A DNA stretch of 64,000 bases from Haloferax larsenii JCM 13917 (lineage in GTDB: Archaea; Halobacteriota; Halobacteria; Halobacteriales; Haloferacaceae), in the NCBI RefSeq assembly GCF_000336955.1, contig NZ_AOLI01000021.1, positions 38,051 to 102,050 on the forward strand. The letters run 5' to 3'. Below are positions 14,885-24,140 of the stretch, piece after piece. Each line of letters begins with the position of its first letter. Within the stretch, counting starts at the first letter, position 1. The notes under the pieces are model-generated. The model was not told the DNA's origin. It ran no database searches and saw only the letters and a list, made by a program, of their open reading frames with translations. The position numbers and the translations under genes were made by a program.

Positions 14885-17791
14885 ATGACGAAGAGAACAC
14901 ACGACGAGGGTCGAACCGCCGACCCCGACGACGATAGCGGCGACGTCCGGTCTGACCAGTCGGTCCGTCACGACGACTCACCACCGGTCCGAACAGACGG
15001 CGGAGAACCACCGGAAGACCGCGACGAAGGTACAGACGAAGAGACGTTCGAGGATGACTCGACATCCGAAGACGAAGCGCTGTCCGAAGAGGAGCTACAA
15101 GCCGGAGACGAGGAGATATCCGAGGAAGAAGCCCAGGAGATGCTCGAAGGCATCGAGCGAAAGCGGTCGCTGACCGGCTGGGCGGCCATCGTCACCTCGA
15201 TTATCGCCATCTCCTTTTCGGCCTTCCAGTCGTGGCTGGCGGCCCGCGGCTTCGACTTCTCGGCGACCCTGCCCGTCGTGGGCGAGGTGTCGCTGGGTGC
15301 GCTCCAACTGCTGCAAGTGAACTCGGTCCACGTCGCCTTCGCGCTCATCTTGGCGTTTATCCTCTTCCCGCCGACGACGGGCCACGGCAGGTTTGCGTCT
15401 CGACTCGGTCGCATCGTGCCGACGCTCGCCTCGCAGTTCGGTGAGAGCCATCCCATCACGCGCGGCGCGGCGGGACTCCGCCGATTCGTTCGCTGGCTGG
15501 CAGTCGACCCCGACCGCGACCGCGTGACACCGCTCGACATCTTGTTCGCCATCCTCGCTGCCGCGACGGCGGCGTACATGGTGATGGAGTGGCAGGAGAT
15601 TCAGCAACTCCGTGTCTTCGGGCTGGAAGCAGGGCGTACCGTGGCCGAATATCTCGGCCCGCTCGGAATCGTTGCAGAGGCGATTAGCGCCCTTGGCATC
15701 CCGCTCGCCGACGTCTCCTACCCGTTCTTCCTCGGTGTCGTGGGCGTGCTGCTCGTCCTCGAAGCGACCCGACGCTCCCTCGGGTTCTACCTGATGGTCA
15801 TCGTCGCGTCGTTCATCGTCTACGCGCGCTGGGGCTTTCTCATCTCGCCAGACATGCCCCTCATCGGTGTTCTCTCTATCCCAGAAGGAACGTGGGCGAA
15901 CATCATCCAGAACCTCTGGTACAACACCGAAAACGGAGTGTTCGGCATTCCGGTCACGGTGTCGGTGCAGTTCATCTACATCTTCATCCTGTTCGGGGCG
16001 TTCCTGGAGATGTCCGGTGCGGGACAGTGGTTCATCGACCTCGCGTACGCCTCGACGGGAACCCGAAAGGGTGGCCCGGCGAAGGCGTCGATTCTCGCGT
16101 CCGGCTTCATGGGAACTATCTCCGGGTCGTCCATCGCGAACACGGTGACGACCGGTGCGTTCACCATCCCGCTGATGAAGCGCTCTGGGTACCGCTCCGA
16201 GTTCGCTGGGGCTGTCGAAGCCTCGGCGTCCTCCGGCGGGCAGATTCTTCCGCCCGTCATGGGAGCGGCCGCCTTCCTGATGATCGAGTTCATCGGCGTC
16301 CCCTTCGCCGACATCATCATCGCGGCGGCCATCCCCGCCGTCGTGTTCTTCTTCGGGGTCTGGGTGATGGTCCACCTCGAAGCGACGCGGGCCGGTATCG
16401 GCGGTCTCGACCCCGCCGACATCATCGACATCCGCACGCACCTCACTCATGGGTGGTTCTACCTCATCCCGCTCATCCTCTTGATGTACTACCTCCTCGT
16501 CGAGCGTCTGACCGTCGCTCGCTCGGCGTGGTTCACGCTCATCGCCATCATGGCGCTCCTCTCGGTGGTGTCGGCGTACAACGAGCGGACCCGCGTCCCA
16601 CTCGTGGGAACTATCGCGGTCATCTTCCTCGCACAGTTCGGCGCGTACTTCACGACCGGCGTCGGCATCTTCGGTGCCATCATGGGCGAAAGCGGTGAGG
16701 CCCTCGGCTTCGTGGATGCTATGCTTTCGGCCGCAGGAAGCCTCGGCATCATCGTCATCTTCGTCAGTCTCGTGACGATGCTCCTCCGTCCGCACCTCGA
16801 AACACCGCTGCTCCAACTCGACGACGCGGCAGACGAAGCGTCCGAGCGAATCGCCGAGACAGTCTCCCGACCGTCGCTTGCAGACGTCAAAGCGTTCCGC
16901 TACGTGACGTTCATCGGTAAGTCGATGGACTCGGGCGCTCGAACCTCGACCGAAGTCGTCGTCGCCGTCGCCGCCGCGGGTATCATCCCCGGCGTCGTCA
17001 GCGCGACGGGGCTCGGGCCGAACCTCACGGCGCTCATCAAGGCGGTTGCGGGCGGGTCTATCGTCCTGCTCCTCCTGTTCACCGCTATCGCCTCTATCAT
17101 CCTCGGCATGGGGATGCCGACAACGGTGACGTACATTATCCTCGTCTCGCTGCTCGGCCCGGCTATCGCGCAGTCCTCGGACATCCCGCTGCTCGCGGCC
17201 CACCTATTCATCCTCTACTTCGGGGTGATTGCGGACATCACACCGCCGGTCGCGGTGGCGGCGTACGCCGCGAGTGGTATCGCCCGGTCGAATCCGTTCC
17301 GAACCGGGACGAAGGCGTTCTCGCTGTCGCTCAACAAGGCAATCGTCCCGTTCGCGTTCGCACTCACGCCGGGCATCCTGCTCCTCCGCGGTCGCGGGGA
17401 GGCTGCCCGGGTTATCACCGGAGCGGACGTCGCTGAACTCTCGTACTTCGTTCCCGAGGTCGTCATCCCCGTCCTCGGCGTCTTCGTCGGCGTCATCGGA
17501 CTTGGTGTGACTGTCATCGGGTACCTCTACAGTCGCGCGACGCGCGTCGAACGCGGCCTGTACGCCATCTCGGCGTTCCTGCTCATGGCACCCGGCCTGC
17601 TCCTGAACGCCGTGTTCGACCTCGGCGGCGCACTCGGTCTCGTCGGCGCAGCACCCGAGACGGTCATCGTCGACCTCGCGATGCGCGGGGCTGGTGGCCT
17701 GCTCTTCGGTGCGCTCGCGCTGAAGAACCGCCGCGAGGCTGACCAAGGAAAACGGGCGACGCCGTCCGGTTCGCCCGAACCGACCGACTAA
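14885..17791 (+). CDS. TRAP transporter fused 4TM/12TM permease
   Basis: A 968-residue membrane permease combining the DctQ-like and DctM-like subunits in one chain. The first 95 residues are a very acidic cytoplasmic extension. Hydrophobic helices run from about residue 100 to 930. The DctM signature appears as SGSSIANTVTTGAFTIPLMK, ASASSGGQILPPVMGAAAF and GMGMPTTVTYIILVSLLGP, with ITPPVAVAAYAASGIA later. With the TAXI protein it should catalyse ion-driven solute uptake. It ends at a hairpin plus T-run and converges on yigZ. Confidence 0.94.
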   Translation: MTKRTHDEGRTADPDDDSGDVRSDQSVRHDDSPPVRTDGGEPPEDRDEGTDEETFEDDSTSEDEALSEEELQAGDEEISEEEAQEMLEGIERKRSLTGWAAIVTSIIAISFSAFQSWLAARGFDFSATLPVVGEVSLGALQLLQVNSVHVAFALILAFILFPPTTGHGRFASRLGRIVPTLASQFGESHPITRGAAGLRRFVRWLAVDPDRDRVTPLDILFAILAAATAAYMVMEWQEIQQLRVFGLEAGRTVAEYLGPLGIVAEAISALGIPLADVSYPFFLGVVGVLLVLEATRRSLGFYLMVIVASFIVYARWGFLISPDMPLIGVLSIPEGTWANIIQNLWYNTENGVFGIPVTVSVQFIYIFILFGAFLEMSGAGQWFIDLAYASTGTRKGGPAKASILASGFMGTISGSSIANTVTTGAFTIPLMKRSGYRSEFAGAVEASASSGGQILPPVMGAAAFLMIEFIGVPFADIIIAAAIPAVVFFFGVWVMVHLEATRAGIGGLDPADIIDIRTHLTHGWFYLIPLILLMYYLLVERLTVARSAWFTLIAIMALLSVVSAYNERTRVPLVGTIAVIFLAQFGAYFTTGVGIFGAIMGESGEALGFVDAMLSAAGSLGIIVIFVSLVTMLLRPHLETPLLQLDDAADEASERIAETVSRPSLADVKAFRYVTFIGKSMDSGARTSTEVVVAVAAAGIIPGVVSATGLGPNLTALIKAVAGGSIVLLLLFTAIASIILGMGMPTTVTYIILVSLLGPAIAQSSDIPLLAAHLFILYFGVIADITPPVAVAAYAASGIARSNPFRTGTKAFSLSLNKAIVPFAFALTPGILLLRGRGEAARVITGADVAELSYFVPEVVIPVLGVFVGVIGLGVTVIGYLYSRATRVERGLYAISAFLLMAPGLLLNAVFDLGGALGLVGAAPETVIVDLAMRGAGGLLFGALALKNRREADQGKRATPSGSPEPTD

Positions 17792-17804
17792 GTAACTCTC
17801 ACAG

Positions 17805-17825
17805 CCGGAACGTCCGGATCTTTTT
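17805..17825 (+). terminator. Hairpin and T-run after TRAP operon
   Basis: CCGGA-ACG-TCCGG (17805-17817) followed by TTTTT at 17821-17825, 14 nt past the permease stop. The T-run overlaps the stop codon of the convergent yigZ gene. Archaeal termination depends mainly on the T-run; the hairpin may be incidental. Confidence 0.6.
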
Positions 17826-18456
17826 ATTCGAGTTCGACCCGACCGCTCGTCGCACTTCGGAGTCTATCCCGAAGGCCGTCCGCCTCGTCGACCGGGACGC
17901 GAACCGAAAAGGAGACGCGCTGGTCGTAGTCGGCGTCGAACTCGACACCCGACGACTCGATGATGCCCCGGACGCTCCCCGAGTCGTCGTAGTCGACCGT
18001 CGCCGTGAAGCGCTCGTGCGGAATCTCTTCGACGATACCGGCTTCGCCGAGCGCCTCTTTGACGGCCCGCGAATAGGCGCGAGCGAGGCCTCCGACGCCG
18101 AGGTTGGTCCCGCCGTAGTAGCGCGTGACGACCGCAACGACGTTGCGAACCTCTTGCTGGACGAGGACGTTGAGCGCCGGCTTGCCAGACGACCCGGTCG
18201 GTTCGCCGTCGTCGCTCTGGTACTCGCGAAGCATGACGTTCCCACCACCCGGAACCGACGACGATGCGCCGCCTGCCGGAACGCGGTACGCCGGGACGTT
18301 GTGGGTCGCATCCGGGTGGCGCTCGTTGATTTCCTCGACGAACGCCTCCGCCTCGTCGACCGTCTCGGCGGGCGAGATGTACCCGATAAACTCCGAGCCC
18401 TGTACCTCGAATCGCGCTTCGGCCCGGCCGCCGACGGTACGATAGGCGTCAGTCAT
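17824..18456 (-). CDS. YigZ/IMPACT family protein
   Basis: A 210-residue protein of the UPF0029/IMPACT family. The core shows KSSVPGGG-like and PVVTRYYGGTNLG-type motifs, here VVAVVTRYYGGTNLGVGGL near residues 105-123, preceded by DDGEPTGSSGKPAL. A C-terminal DUF1949-like ferredoxin-fold domain follows from about 140. Eukaryotic IMPACT modulates translation under stress; the bacterial and archaeal role is unclear. Monocistronic, convergent with the TRAP operon, with its stop inside that operon's T-run. Confidence 0.9.
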   Translation of the reverse strand: MTDAYRTVGGRAEARFEVQGSEFIGYISPAETVDEAEAFVEEINERHPDATHNVPAYRVPAGGASSSVPGGGNVMLREYQSDDGEPTGSSGKPALNVLVQQEVRNVVAVVTRYYGGTNLGVGGLARAYSRAVKEALGEAGIVEEIPHERFTATVDYDDSGSVRGIIESSGVEFDADYDQRVSFSVRVPVDEADGLRDRLRSATSGRVELE

Positions 18457-18528
18457 GACTCGGAGTTGGCAGTGCAGGACTCAAAAGCATTCGCACAAGG
18501 AGAGAGTCCAGCAGGTCGCCACCACCGA

Positions 18529-18645
18529 CTACTGGCCGCAGACGTTGGCGTAGGACGTACAGCCGTTCTGGACGCAGACGCCACAGAGGTGGCGCGTCTT
18601 CGACACCGGTGCCCCACAACACAGGCAGGTATTCGACTCATCCAT
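18529..18645 (-). CDS. 38-residue zinc-finger micro-protein
   Basis: Reads MDESNTCLCCGAPVSKTRHL and continues CGVCVQNGCTSYANVCGQ. Seven cysteines in 38 residues (Cys7, 9, 10, 21, 24, 29, 36) include CLCC and CGVC pairs, so zinc binding is very likely. The frame is defined by an ATG at 18645 and a TAG at 18529, in the gap between yigZ and the ACT-domain gene. Haloarchaea are known for abundant zinc micro-proteins shorter than 70 residues. Function unknown. Confidence 0.75.
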   Translation of the reverse strand: MDESNTCLCCGAPVSKTRHLCGVCVQNGCTSYANVCGQ

Positions 18646-18730
18646 GTCCCACTATAGCACGATTTGGAACATGAAACTTGTCCAAAATCGAGTCTTCTCG
18701 TACGAATGTGCAGTTTCGTCGCAGTCGAAG

Positions 18731-19234
18731 CTACGCGATGGAGATTCGCCGGACGAAATCGAGGTTCGAGAGGTCGTTGAGTAAGTCGCCGGGAATGGCC
18801 TCGTCGGTGATGATGTAGAGTTTCGGGTCGTCGGTGAACTCCGGGTCCTCGCTTATCGTCTGCCGAATGGAGATGCCCGCGTCGGCGAGTTCCGACGTGA
18901 TGGTTGCGACGATGCCGGGTGCGTCGGCGTTGCCGACTTCGACTGTCAGCACGGAGAGGTCGAGGACGGGTGCGAGGTCCATCAGACTCGGAATCGCAGA
19001 GATGTTCTGGAAGATACGCCGCAACTCTTCGTCGGCCAGAATGGCATCGGTGGTCGAATCGACGACGCGGCGGTCGACACCGGCCTCGCGTGCGATTCCG
19101 GTGTTTGGAATCTCGATGCCGCCCGAGACGACTCGGCCTTCGTCGTTGACGGAGAAGCCTCGTTCCAAGAGCAGGCGGATGACCGCCTGCTGACTCGGAC
19201 TGCCTTCGAACTTCTCCATAATCTCGTCAAACAT
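18731..19234 (-). CDS. ACT-domain regulator-like protein
   Basis: A 167-residue protein. The N-terminal half looks like a winged helix (SPSQQAVIRLLLERGFSV, GIAREAGVDRRVVDSTTDAI at residues about 12-65). The C-terminal half is an ACT domain (about 90-167: LTVEVGNADAPGIVATITSELADAGISIRQ). This architecture suggests amino-acid-responsive regulation, though no target is evident. It is divergent from the zinc-finger gene at 19377. Confidence 0.82.
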   Translation of the reverse strand: MFDEIMEKFEGSPSQQAVIRLLLERGFSVNDEGRVVSGGIEIPNTGIAREAGVDRRVVDSTTDAILADEELRRIFQNISAIPSLMDLAPVLDLSVLTVEVGNADAPGIVATITSELADAGISIRQTISEDPEFTDDPKLYIITDEAIPGDLLNDLSNLDFVRRISIA

Positions 19235-19376
19235 TCGTTATCGAGTGCGTTTGTAGGCGGCCACATTAAGTGATACGTCGGGGGCTTGCGGTTTGGTGTG
19301 TGGCTACGAGACACGAGGAGATGCGGCCACAGGCGTCAGACGAGGCTTTAACCGTCGGCACGAAGACGACTCGACC

Positions 19377-20102
19377 ATGCACGAACTACGCACGTGCGAC
19401 TTCTGCGGTGCCGACGCTGTCGGCGTATTCGAGATGCTGCCGCCAGCGTTCACACCGGCCGACGACCAGCGGCGAATCATTCTCTGTGAGAGCTGCCGCG
19501 AGACGCTCACGGACGCCGTCAAACCGCTCTTGGACCGCCTCGACGCCGACGCCAGCGTCGATGTCGCCGACGATGCACCCGCCGAAACCGGGGCCAACGT
19601 GACCACCAACACCGGGCCAGAGGGGTCGGTCGGCGACGCCAGCGCCACCGAGGCAGTGGGAGCAGAACCCGAGCCATCGCCGTCGGTACCCGACGACTAC
19701 GACGCCAGCGACGCGAGCGAAGGCGAAGATGGAGACGGAGACGGAGACGGAGACAAAACCAAAGACGAGGGCACAGAGACCGAGGACTCGACTGACGGCG
19801 AGACAACCGCTGTCGACGCTGCTGACTCGTCCGACGAGGACGTGCTGGCCGAAGAGCCGAACGAAACCGACGCCAAAGAGTCGAACGAAACTGACGCCGA
19901 GGATATCGGCCCCGAACCGCCGAACTTCCGAAAGGTCATCCGCATCCTGCAGAACCGCGAGTTCCCGGTGGAACGAGCAGAAGTCGAAGCCCTCGCGTCG
20001 GGTGCCTACGACCTCGACGACCAACAGGTCGCGGACATCTTCGACTACGCAATCAAGCGCGGACTGTTGGAAGAAGACGGGAAGATGCTTCGAAAAGCCT
20101 GA
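19377..20102 (+). CDS. Zinc-finger protein with long acidic linker
   Basis: A 241-residue protein in three parts. Residues 1-60 form a zinc finger (CDFCGAD and CESCRE pairs). Residues about 60-180 are extremely acidic, with a tandem GD repeat near 116-124 encoded by repeated GGAGAC units. Residues about 180-241 form a conserved helical domain (PPNFRKVIRILQNREFPVER, AIKRGLLEEDGKMLRK) resembling a small winged helix. A GGCTTTAAC box about 28 nt before the ATG at 19377 supports the start. It may be a nucleic-acid-binding factor; the family name is not recalled. Confidence 0.78.
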   Translation: MHELRTCDFCGADAVGVFEMLPPAFTPADDQRRIILCESCRETLTDAVKPLLDRLDADASVDVADDAPAETGANVTTNTGPEGSVGDASATEAVGAEPEPSPSVPDDYDASDASEGEDGDGDGDGDKTKDEGTETEDSTDGETTAVDAADSSDEDVLAEEPNETDAKESNETDAEDIGPEPPNFRKVIRILQNREFPVERAEVEALASGAYDLDDQQVADIFDYAIKRGLLEEDGKMLRKA

Positions 20103-20109
20103 CGCGGCG

Positions 20110-20703
20110 TTACAATTTTCCTTTCGTACTCGGCGTGTCGGACCGACGCGGGTCGACGCGAGTCGCATCGTCGAGCGAGCGCGCCAGTGCTTTGAACAGC
20201 GCTTCGACCTCGTGGTGAGCGTTGTCGCCCTCGACGCCAGCGTGGAGGGTGAGACCCGCGTTCATCGCCAGCGACATGGCGAAGTGCTCGGCCATATGGC
20301 TCGTGAACTCGCCGACGTAGGGTTGCGAGAAGTCGCCGGAGAACTCGAAATAGGGTCGTCCGGACACGTCCACGACGACCGAGGCGACGGCCTCGTCGAG
20401 CGGGACTTTTCGGTCGGCGTAGCGGACGATACCGCGCTTGTCGCCGAGCGCCTCGACGAACGCCTCGCCGAGGACGATTGCCACGTCTTCGACCGTGTGG
20501 TGGTCGTCGATGTGGAGGTCGCCGTCACACTGGACCGTCAGGTCGAACAGGCCGTGTTTGGCGAACGCCTCCAGCATGTGGTCGAAAAATCCGATACCGG
20601 TATCGACGGCCGCATCGCCATCGCCGTCGATAGCCAGCGTCACGTCGATAGTCGTCTCCGAGGTCTCACGGGAGACGGCCGCAGTTCTGTCCGCGTCGCT
20701 CAT
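20110..20703 (-). CDS. hisB: Imidazoleglycerol-phosphate dehydratase
   Basis: Histidine biosynthesis: dehydration of imidazole glycerol phosphate, a Mn-dependent step. The 197-residue length fits the monofunctional enzyme. Both metal-binding signatures are seen: [14 protein letters not shown] (with upstream DLHID) and [15 protein letters not shown]. The substrate motif GIGFFDHML is also present. The ATG at 20703 ([10 protein letters not shown]) was preferred over a longer in-frame start lacking conservation. It is convergent with the zinc-finger gene at 19377. hisA and hisI follow within 5 kb, separated by unrelated genes. Confidence 0.95.
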   Translation of the reverse strand: MSDADRTAAVSRETSETTIDVTLAIDGDGDAAVDTGIGFFDHMLEAFAKHGLFDLTVQCDGDLHIDDHHTVEDVAIVLGEAFVEALGDKRGIVRYADRKVPLDEAVASVVVDVSGRPYFEFSGDFSQPYVGEFTSHMAEHFAMSLAMNAGLTLHAGVEGDNAHHEVEALFKALARSLDDATRVDPRRSDTPSTKGKL

Positions 20704-20792
20704 GTCGCGTTCGAGGGTGGGCGAACGTAAATGGGTTCGCGTCGTTGCAGGTGCTGCACCGGTGTTCACGGGCGTCACCCACCTGCTAAACG

Positions 20793-21032
20793 ATGAACGT
20801 GTCAATGATTGAATGGCAGTCTGACGCCCGTCTGCCGGAAATTCATACTCTCCGACGGATACTGTGGCTCATGCATCGGAAGGGGGCACTGGTGACTGGG
20901 TACACCATCTGCGTGGGAGGGCTCTTGCTCACCGTCGGAACCGACGTCGCAGTCGCACTCGGCATCACGCTCGTCGTGCTGGCCGTGGGTGCGACGCTGG
21001 TGGGGGCCGGGGCCGACGATAGCCAACGATGA
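20793..21032 (+). CDS. Small membrane protein, likely two helices
   Basis: A 79-residue protein with a polar N-terminal 25 residues, then two hydrophobic helices (about residues 33-51 and 53-72). The start could be the ATG at 20793 or the in-frame ATG at 20805 (MIEW). No family is recognised. It lies between hisB and hisA on the opposite strand, just before another small membrane-protein gene that may be cotranscribed. Confidence 0.6.
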   Translation: MNVSMIEWQSDARLPEIHTLRRILWLMHRKGALVTGYTICVGGLLLTVGTDVAVALGITLVVLAVGATLVGAGADDSQR

Positions 21033-21066
21033 GCCACAGCAGTATGTGGGCGTGGGTTCAATACGG

Positions 21067-21258
21067 ATGACAGCACCAATACCGACCGTGAACCCGAAGC
21101 GTGACGTCGTGACGCTCAGCATGCTCGCACTCGGCGGGCCGTTCCTCCACACGTCCCGCTTGGAGACCGTCCTCATCGGGGTGCTCTTCGTGGCTGTGGG
21201 CGTCTACGGGACGGTCGATAGCCTCGCTAAGGTTGCCACACGCTACATCCGGTTCTGA
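21067..21258 (+). CDS. Small membrane protein, likely two helices
   Basis: A 63-residue protein with hydrophobic stretches at about residues 15-25 and 33-50 and a basic C-terminus (KVATRYIRF). The ATG at 21067 (MTAPIPTV) was chosen because upstream in-frame residues look non-coding. It follows the preceding small membrane gene by 34 nt and converges on hisA. Function unknown. Confidence 0.55.
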   Translation: MTAPIPTVNPKRDVVTLSMLALGGPFLHTSRLETVLIGVLFVAVGVYGTVDSLAKVATRYIRF

Positions 21259-21297
21259 GAAACTCGGGCATCTGCCGTCGCGACGCCCCAACCGAAC

Positions 21298-22020
21298 TCA
21301 GGCGTCCATCGCTTCTTCGAGCGTGAACTGGCCCTCGTAGAGTGCGGTCCCGACGACAGTCGCCGCCGCGCCCGCGTCGCGAAGTTCGCGAATGTCGTCC
21401 AGCGACGCAACCCCGCCGGACGCGACGACCGGGATATCGACCGCATCGACGACGCGGGCGGTGGTGTCGAGGTGGACACCTTCGAGTTGACCCTCGACGT
21501 CCACGTCGGTGAACAAGATAGCCGCGGCACCGAGGTCTTCGTACCGCGTGGCCGCTTCCGCGGGGTCGAGGCCGGTCCCTTCGGTCCACCCGGAGACGAC
21601 GACTTCACCGTCTTTGGCGTCGAGACTGACCATCACGCCGTCGGGGTAGTCCTCGGCGAGTTCGGCGACGATGTCCGGATTCTCGACGGCCGCAGTGCCG
21701 AGAATGACGCGGTCGACGCCGCGGTCGAAGAGCGCTCGGGCGTCGTCGGCAGTTCGAATCCCGCCGCCGAGTTGGACCGGCACGTCCACGGCGTCGAGGA
21801 CTGCATCGACCGCCGGGGCGTTCGCGCGCTCGCCCTCGAACGCACCGTCGAGGTCCACGAGGTGAAGCGTTCGCGCGCCAGCGTCGACCCACCGCTGGGC
21901 GGCCTCGACCGGGTCGCCGTAGGTCTTTTCGGTGCCGCGTTCACCCTGCACGAGCTGGACGACTTCGCCGTCTTGCATGTCGACGGCGGGGACGACTTCG
22001 AACTCCGGGAACATGCCCAT
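21298..22020 (-). CDS. hisA: ProFAR isomerase
   Basis: Histidine biosynthesis: isomerises ProFAR to PRFAR, a (beta/alpha)8-barrel enzyme of 240 residues. The catalytic Asp of strand 1 lies in VVPAVDMQDGEVV. Phosphate-binding repeats appear as LGGGIRT and VVASGGVASLDDI, the two-fold pattern of the HisA/HisF barrel. The second catalytic Asp is in FTDVDVEGQLEG. HisA rather than HisF is indicated by GWTEGTGLDP. The first ATG is used; an internal ATG two codons later is possible. Divergent from glmM. Confidence 0.95.
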   Translation of the reverse strand: MGMFPEFEVVPAVDMQDGEVVQLVQGERGTEKTYGDPVEAAQRWVDAGARTLHLVDLDGAFEGERANAPAVDAVLDAVDVPVQLGGGIRTADDARALFDRGVDRVILGTAAVENPDIVAELAEDYPDGVMVSLDAKDGEVVVSGWTEGTGLDPAEAATRYEDLGAAAILFTDVDVEGQLEGVHLDTTARVVDAVDIPVVASGGVASLDDIRELRDAGAAATVVGTALYEGQFTLEEAMDA

Positions 22021-22169
22021 CCGTGGGTGAGCGACGGGCCTAAACGCACCGGATGCGGTGACTGTGCCCGCCCCGAGCCCGTTCGTGTCAATTGAAATAT
22101 GCTCTTACGGGGAATCTGTGAGGCATCAGTTCGGAACGGCTTTGTCGCGCCGGGATACAGACACACTCG

Positions 22170-23534
22170 ATGAAACTCTTCGGTTCCAGCGGAACCCGCG
22201 GCGTGGTGGGTGAGAGCCTCACCCCGGAGTTCGTGCTCCGCGTCGCAAAGGCCGCAGGCACGGTCTGGAACACCGACCGTGTCGCCATCGCCCGCGACAC
22301 GCGAACGACAGGAGAGATGTTCGTCAACGCCGCATCGTCCGGCCTGGCCAGCGTCGGCGTCGACGTCGACGACCTCGGCGTGGTTCCCACGCCCGCCGCA
22401 GTGCGATACTGTGAGACGGAGGAAATCCCCGCCGTCGTCATCACGGCCTCGCACAACCCGCCGGAGTTCAACGGCGTCAAGCTCGTCGGCGACGACGGTG
22501 TCGAACTCTCTGTCGAGCAGTTAGAACGCATCGAGGACCACATTCTCGCCGAGGAGTTCGACGTGAGCAGGTGGGACGACGTCGGCTCGGTACAGCACAT
22601 CGAGACGGCGAACGACGACTACCGCGAGGAACTCCTCGCGAACATCGACCGCGACGCAATCGCAGACGCGAACCTCACCGTCGCCCTCGACCCCGGCCAC
22701 GGCGCGGGGTCGCTCGTCTCGCCCGACTTCCTCCGCGAACTCGGCTGTGAGGTCCGCACGGTCAACGCGCAACCCGACGGTCACTTCCCCGGCCGCGAGT
22801 CCGAACCCGTCCCCGAGAACCTCCGCGACCTCGAACGCCTCGTCCGTGCGACCGACGCCGACGTCGGTATCGCCCACGACGGCGACGCCGACCGGGCAAT
22901 CTTCGTGGACGAACACGGCGAGGTCATCTCCGGCGAGGCATCGCTTGCCGCGCTCGCCGCCGCGTTCCTCGAACCCGGAGACGTGACCGTCTCGGCCGTC
23001 AACGTCTCCCAGCGACTCGTGGACGTGTGCGAGGAAGTCGGTGCCGACCTCGAACTCACGCCAATCGGCGCGACGAACCTCATCACCCGAATCCGCGAAC
23101 TCTGGCGCGAGGGCGAGAACGTCCCCGTCGCCGGCGAGGGCAACGGCGGCGTCTTCTTCCCCAATTACCGCCTCGTCCGCGACGGCGCGTACATCGCGGC
23201 GAAGTTCCTCGAACTCGTCGCCGAGCGCCCCGCGAGCGAGATTGTCGCACCGTATCAGGACTACCACAACGTTCGCATCAACCTCTCGTACGACAGCGAC
23301 GACGAGTTAGAGGCGATGCTGCACGCCGCCGCCGAGTACGCCGAGTCGGCCGACGCGACGCCGAACACGACCGACGGCTACCGCCTCGATTACGGCGACG
23401 CGTGGGTGCTCGTCCGACCCTCCGGAACCGAACCGAAAGTCCGCATCTACGCCGAAGGCCACACCGAAGAGCGGGCGACCGAACTCGCCGAAGAAGCCGC
23501 CGACGCGCTTCGCGCTGCAGTGGACGAGCTGTAA
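22170..23534 (+). CDS. glmM: Phosphohexosamine mutase family enzyme
   Basis: A 454-residue alpha-D-phosphohexomutase. The phospho-serine loop TASHNPPEFNG lies near residues 92-102. The metal-binding loop DGDADRAIF is near 231-239, the sugar-specificity loop GEGNGGVFF (EGNGG type) near 320, and the phosphate-binding RPSGTEPKVRIYAE near 415. The GEGNGG loop and start GSSGTRG suit a phosphoglucosamine mutase making GlcN-1-P for surface glycans, but phosphoglucomutase or phosphomannomutase activity cannot be excluded. Divergent from hisA. Confidence 0.88.
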   Translation: MKLFGSSGTRGVVGESLTPEFVLRVAKAAGTVWNTDRVAIARDTRTTGEMFVNAASSGLASVGVDVDDLGVVPTPAAVRYCETEEIPAVVITASHNPPEFNGVKLVGDDGVELSVEQLERIEDHILAEEFDVSRWDDVGSVQHIETANDDYREELLANIDRDAIADANLTVALDPGHGAGSLVSPDFLRELGCEVRTVNAQPDGHFPGRESEPVPENLRDLERLVRATDADVGIAHDGDADRAIFVDEHGEVISGEASLAALAAAFLEPGDVTVSAVNVSQRLVDVCEEVGADLELTPIGATNLITRIRELWREGENVPVAGEGNGGVFFPNYRLVRDGAYIAAKFLELVAERPASEIVAPYQDYHNVRINLSYDSDDELEAMLHAAAEYAESADATPNTTDGYRLDYGDAWVLVRPSGTEPKVRIYAEGHTEERATELAEEAADALRAAVDEL

Positions 23535-23576
23535 CGCCGTACGACTATTTTTCACCCGACGCCGCAAAGCGACCGT

Positions 23577-24140
23577 ATGGCCGACGAGTTCGAGGTTCGA
23601 CCACCACGTTCTACCGCCGAGATGCGGGGCATCCGGCGGGTGAACGCGCGCTGCTGGGTCGAAGCCTACGACCACATCCTCCCGGACGAGGCACTTCCCG
23701 ACCCGACAATCGAACCCAGCGAGGAGTGGCTTCGCGAGCAGTTCGACTACGCGACCACGCTCAACGAGACCGAGTCCGGGCGATACGTCGTTGCAGTCGA
23801 AGAACCCCCATTCGGTGGCGGTCCGGTTGTCGTCGGCTTCGCTGCCACACGCTGGGGCACCGAGGCGAAGTCGTTCGTCGGCGACGACGAAGCCGGGTTG
23901 TGGACAATCTACGTCGACCCGTCCCGGTGGGGGCAAGGCATCGGGTCGGCACTGCTCGATGCGGTTACTGCGGCAATTCCCGAGCAGTACGACCGTCTCG
24001 TCTTAGAGACCTTTGCCGAAAACGAGGTCGGACAGCAGTTCTACCGGGCGAAAGGGTTCGAAGTGGTCGAGGAATTCGAGACCGAAGTCGGCGACGAATC
24101 CTATCCGGCGTTGCTCATGGCCCGGCCGCTCACAGACTGA
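23577..24140 (+). CDS. GNAT family N-acetyltransferase
   Basis: A 187-residue acetyl-CoA-dependent acetyltransferase. The core GNAT motif A reads LWTIYVDPSRWGQGIGSALLDAV (residues about 103-125), including the R/QxxGxG/A pyrophosphate loop. Motif B is represented by ENEVGQQFYRAKGFEVVEEF. The substrate is unknown. Its last 18 bases (Arg-Pro-Leu-Thr-Asp-stop) are part of a 40-bp tandem repeat that also supplies the end of the convergent gene. It lies 42 nt after glmM. Confidence 0.88.
   Translation: MADEFEVRPPRSTAEMRGIRRVNARCWVEAYDHILPDEALPDPTIEPSEEWLREQFDYATTLNETESGRYVVAVEEPPFGGGPVVVGFAATRWGTEAKSFVGDDEAGLWTIYVDPSRWGQGIGSALLDAVTAAIPEQYDRLVLETFAENEVGQQFYRAKGFEVVEEFETEVGDESYPALLMARPLTD

Noticed and set aside
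15095-17203. A 700-codon open frame antisense to the TRAP permease
   Set aside because: It is rich in Arg, His and Asp with no recognisable domain and mirrors the codon bias of the permease. High-GC coding DNA keeps the opposite strand free of stop codons.
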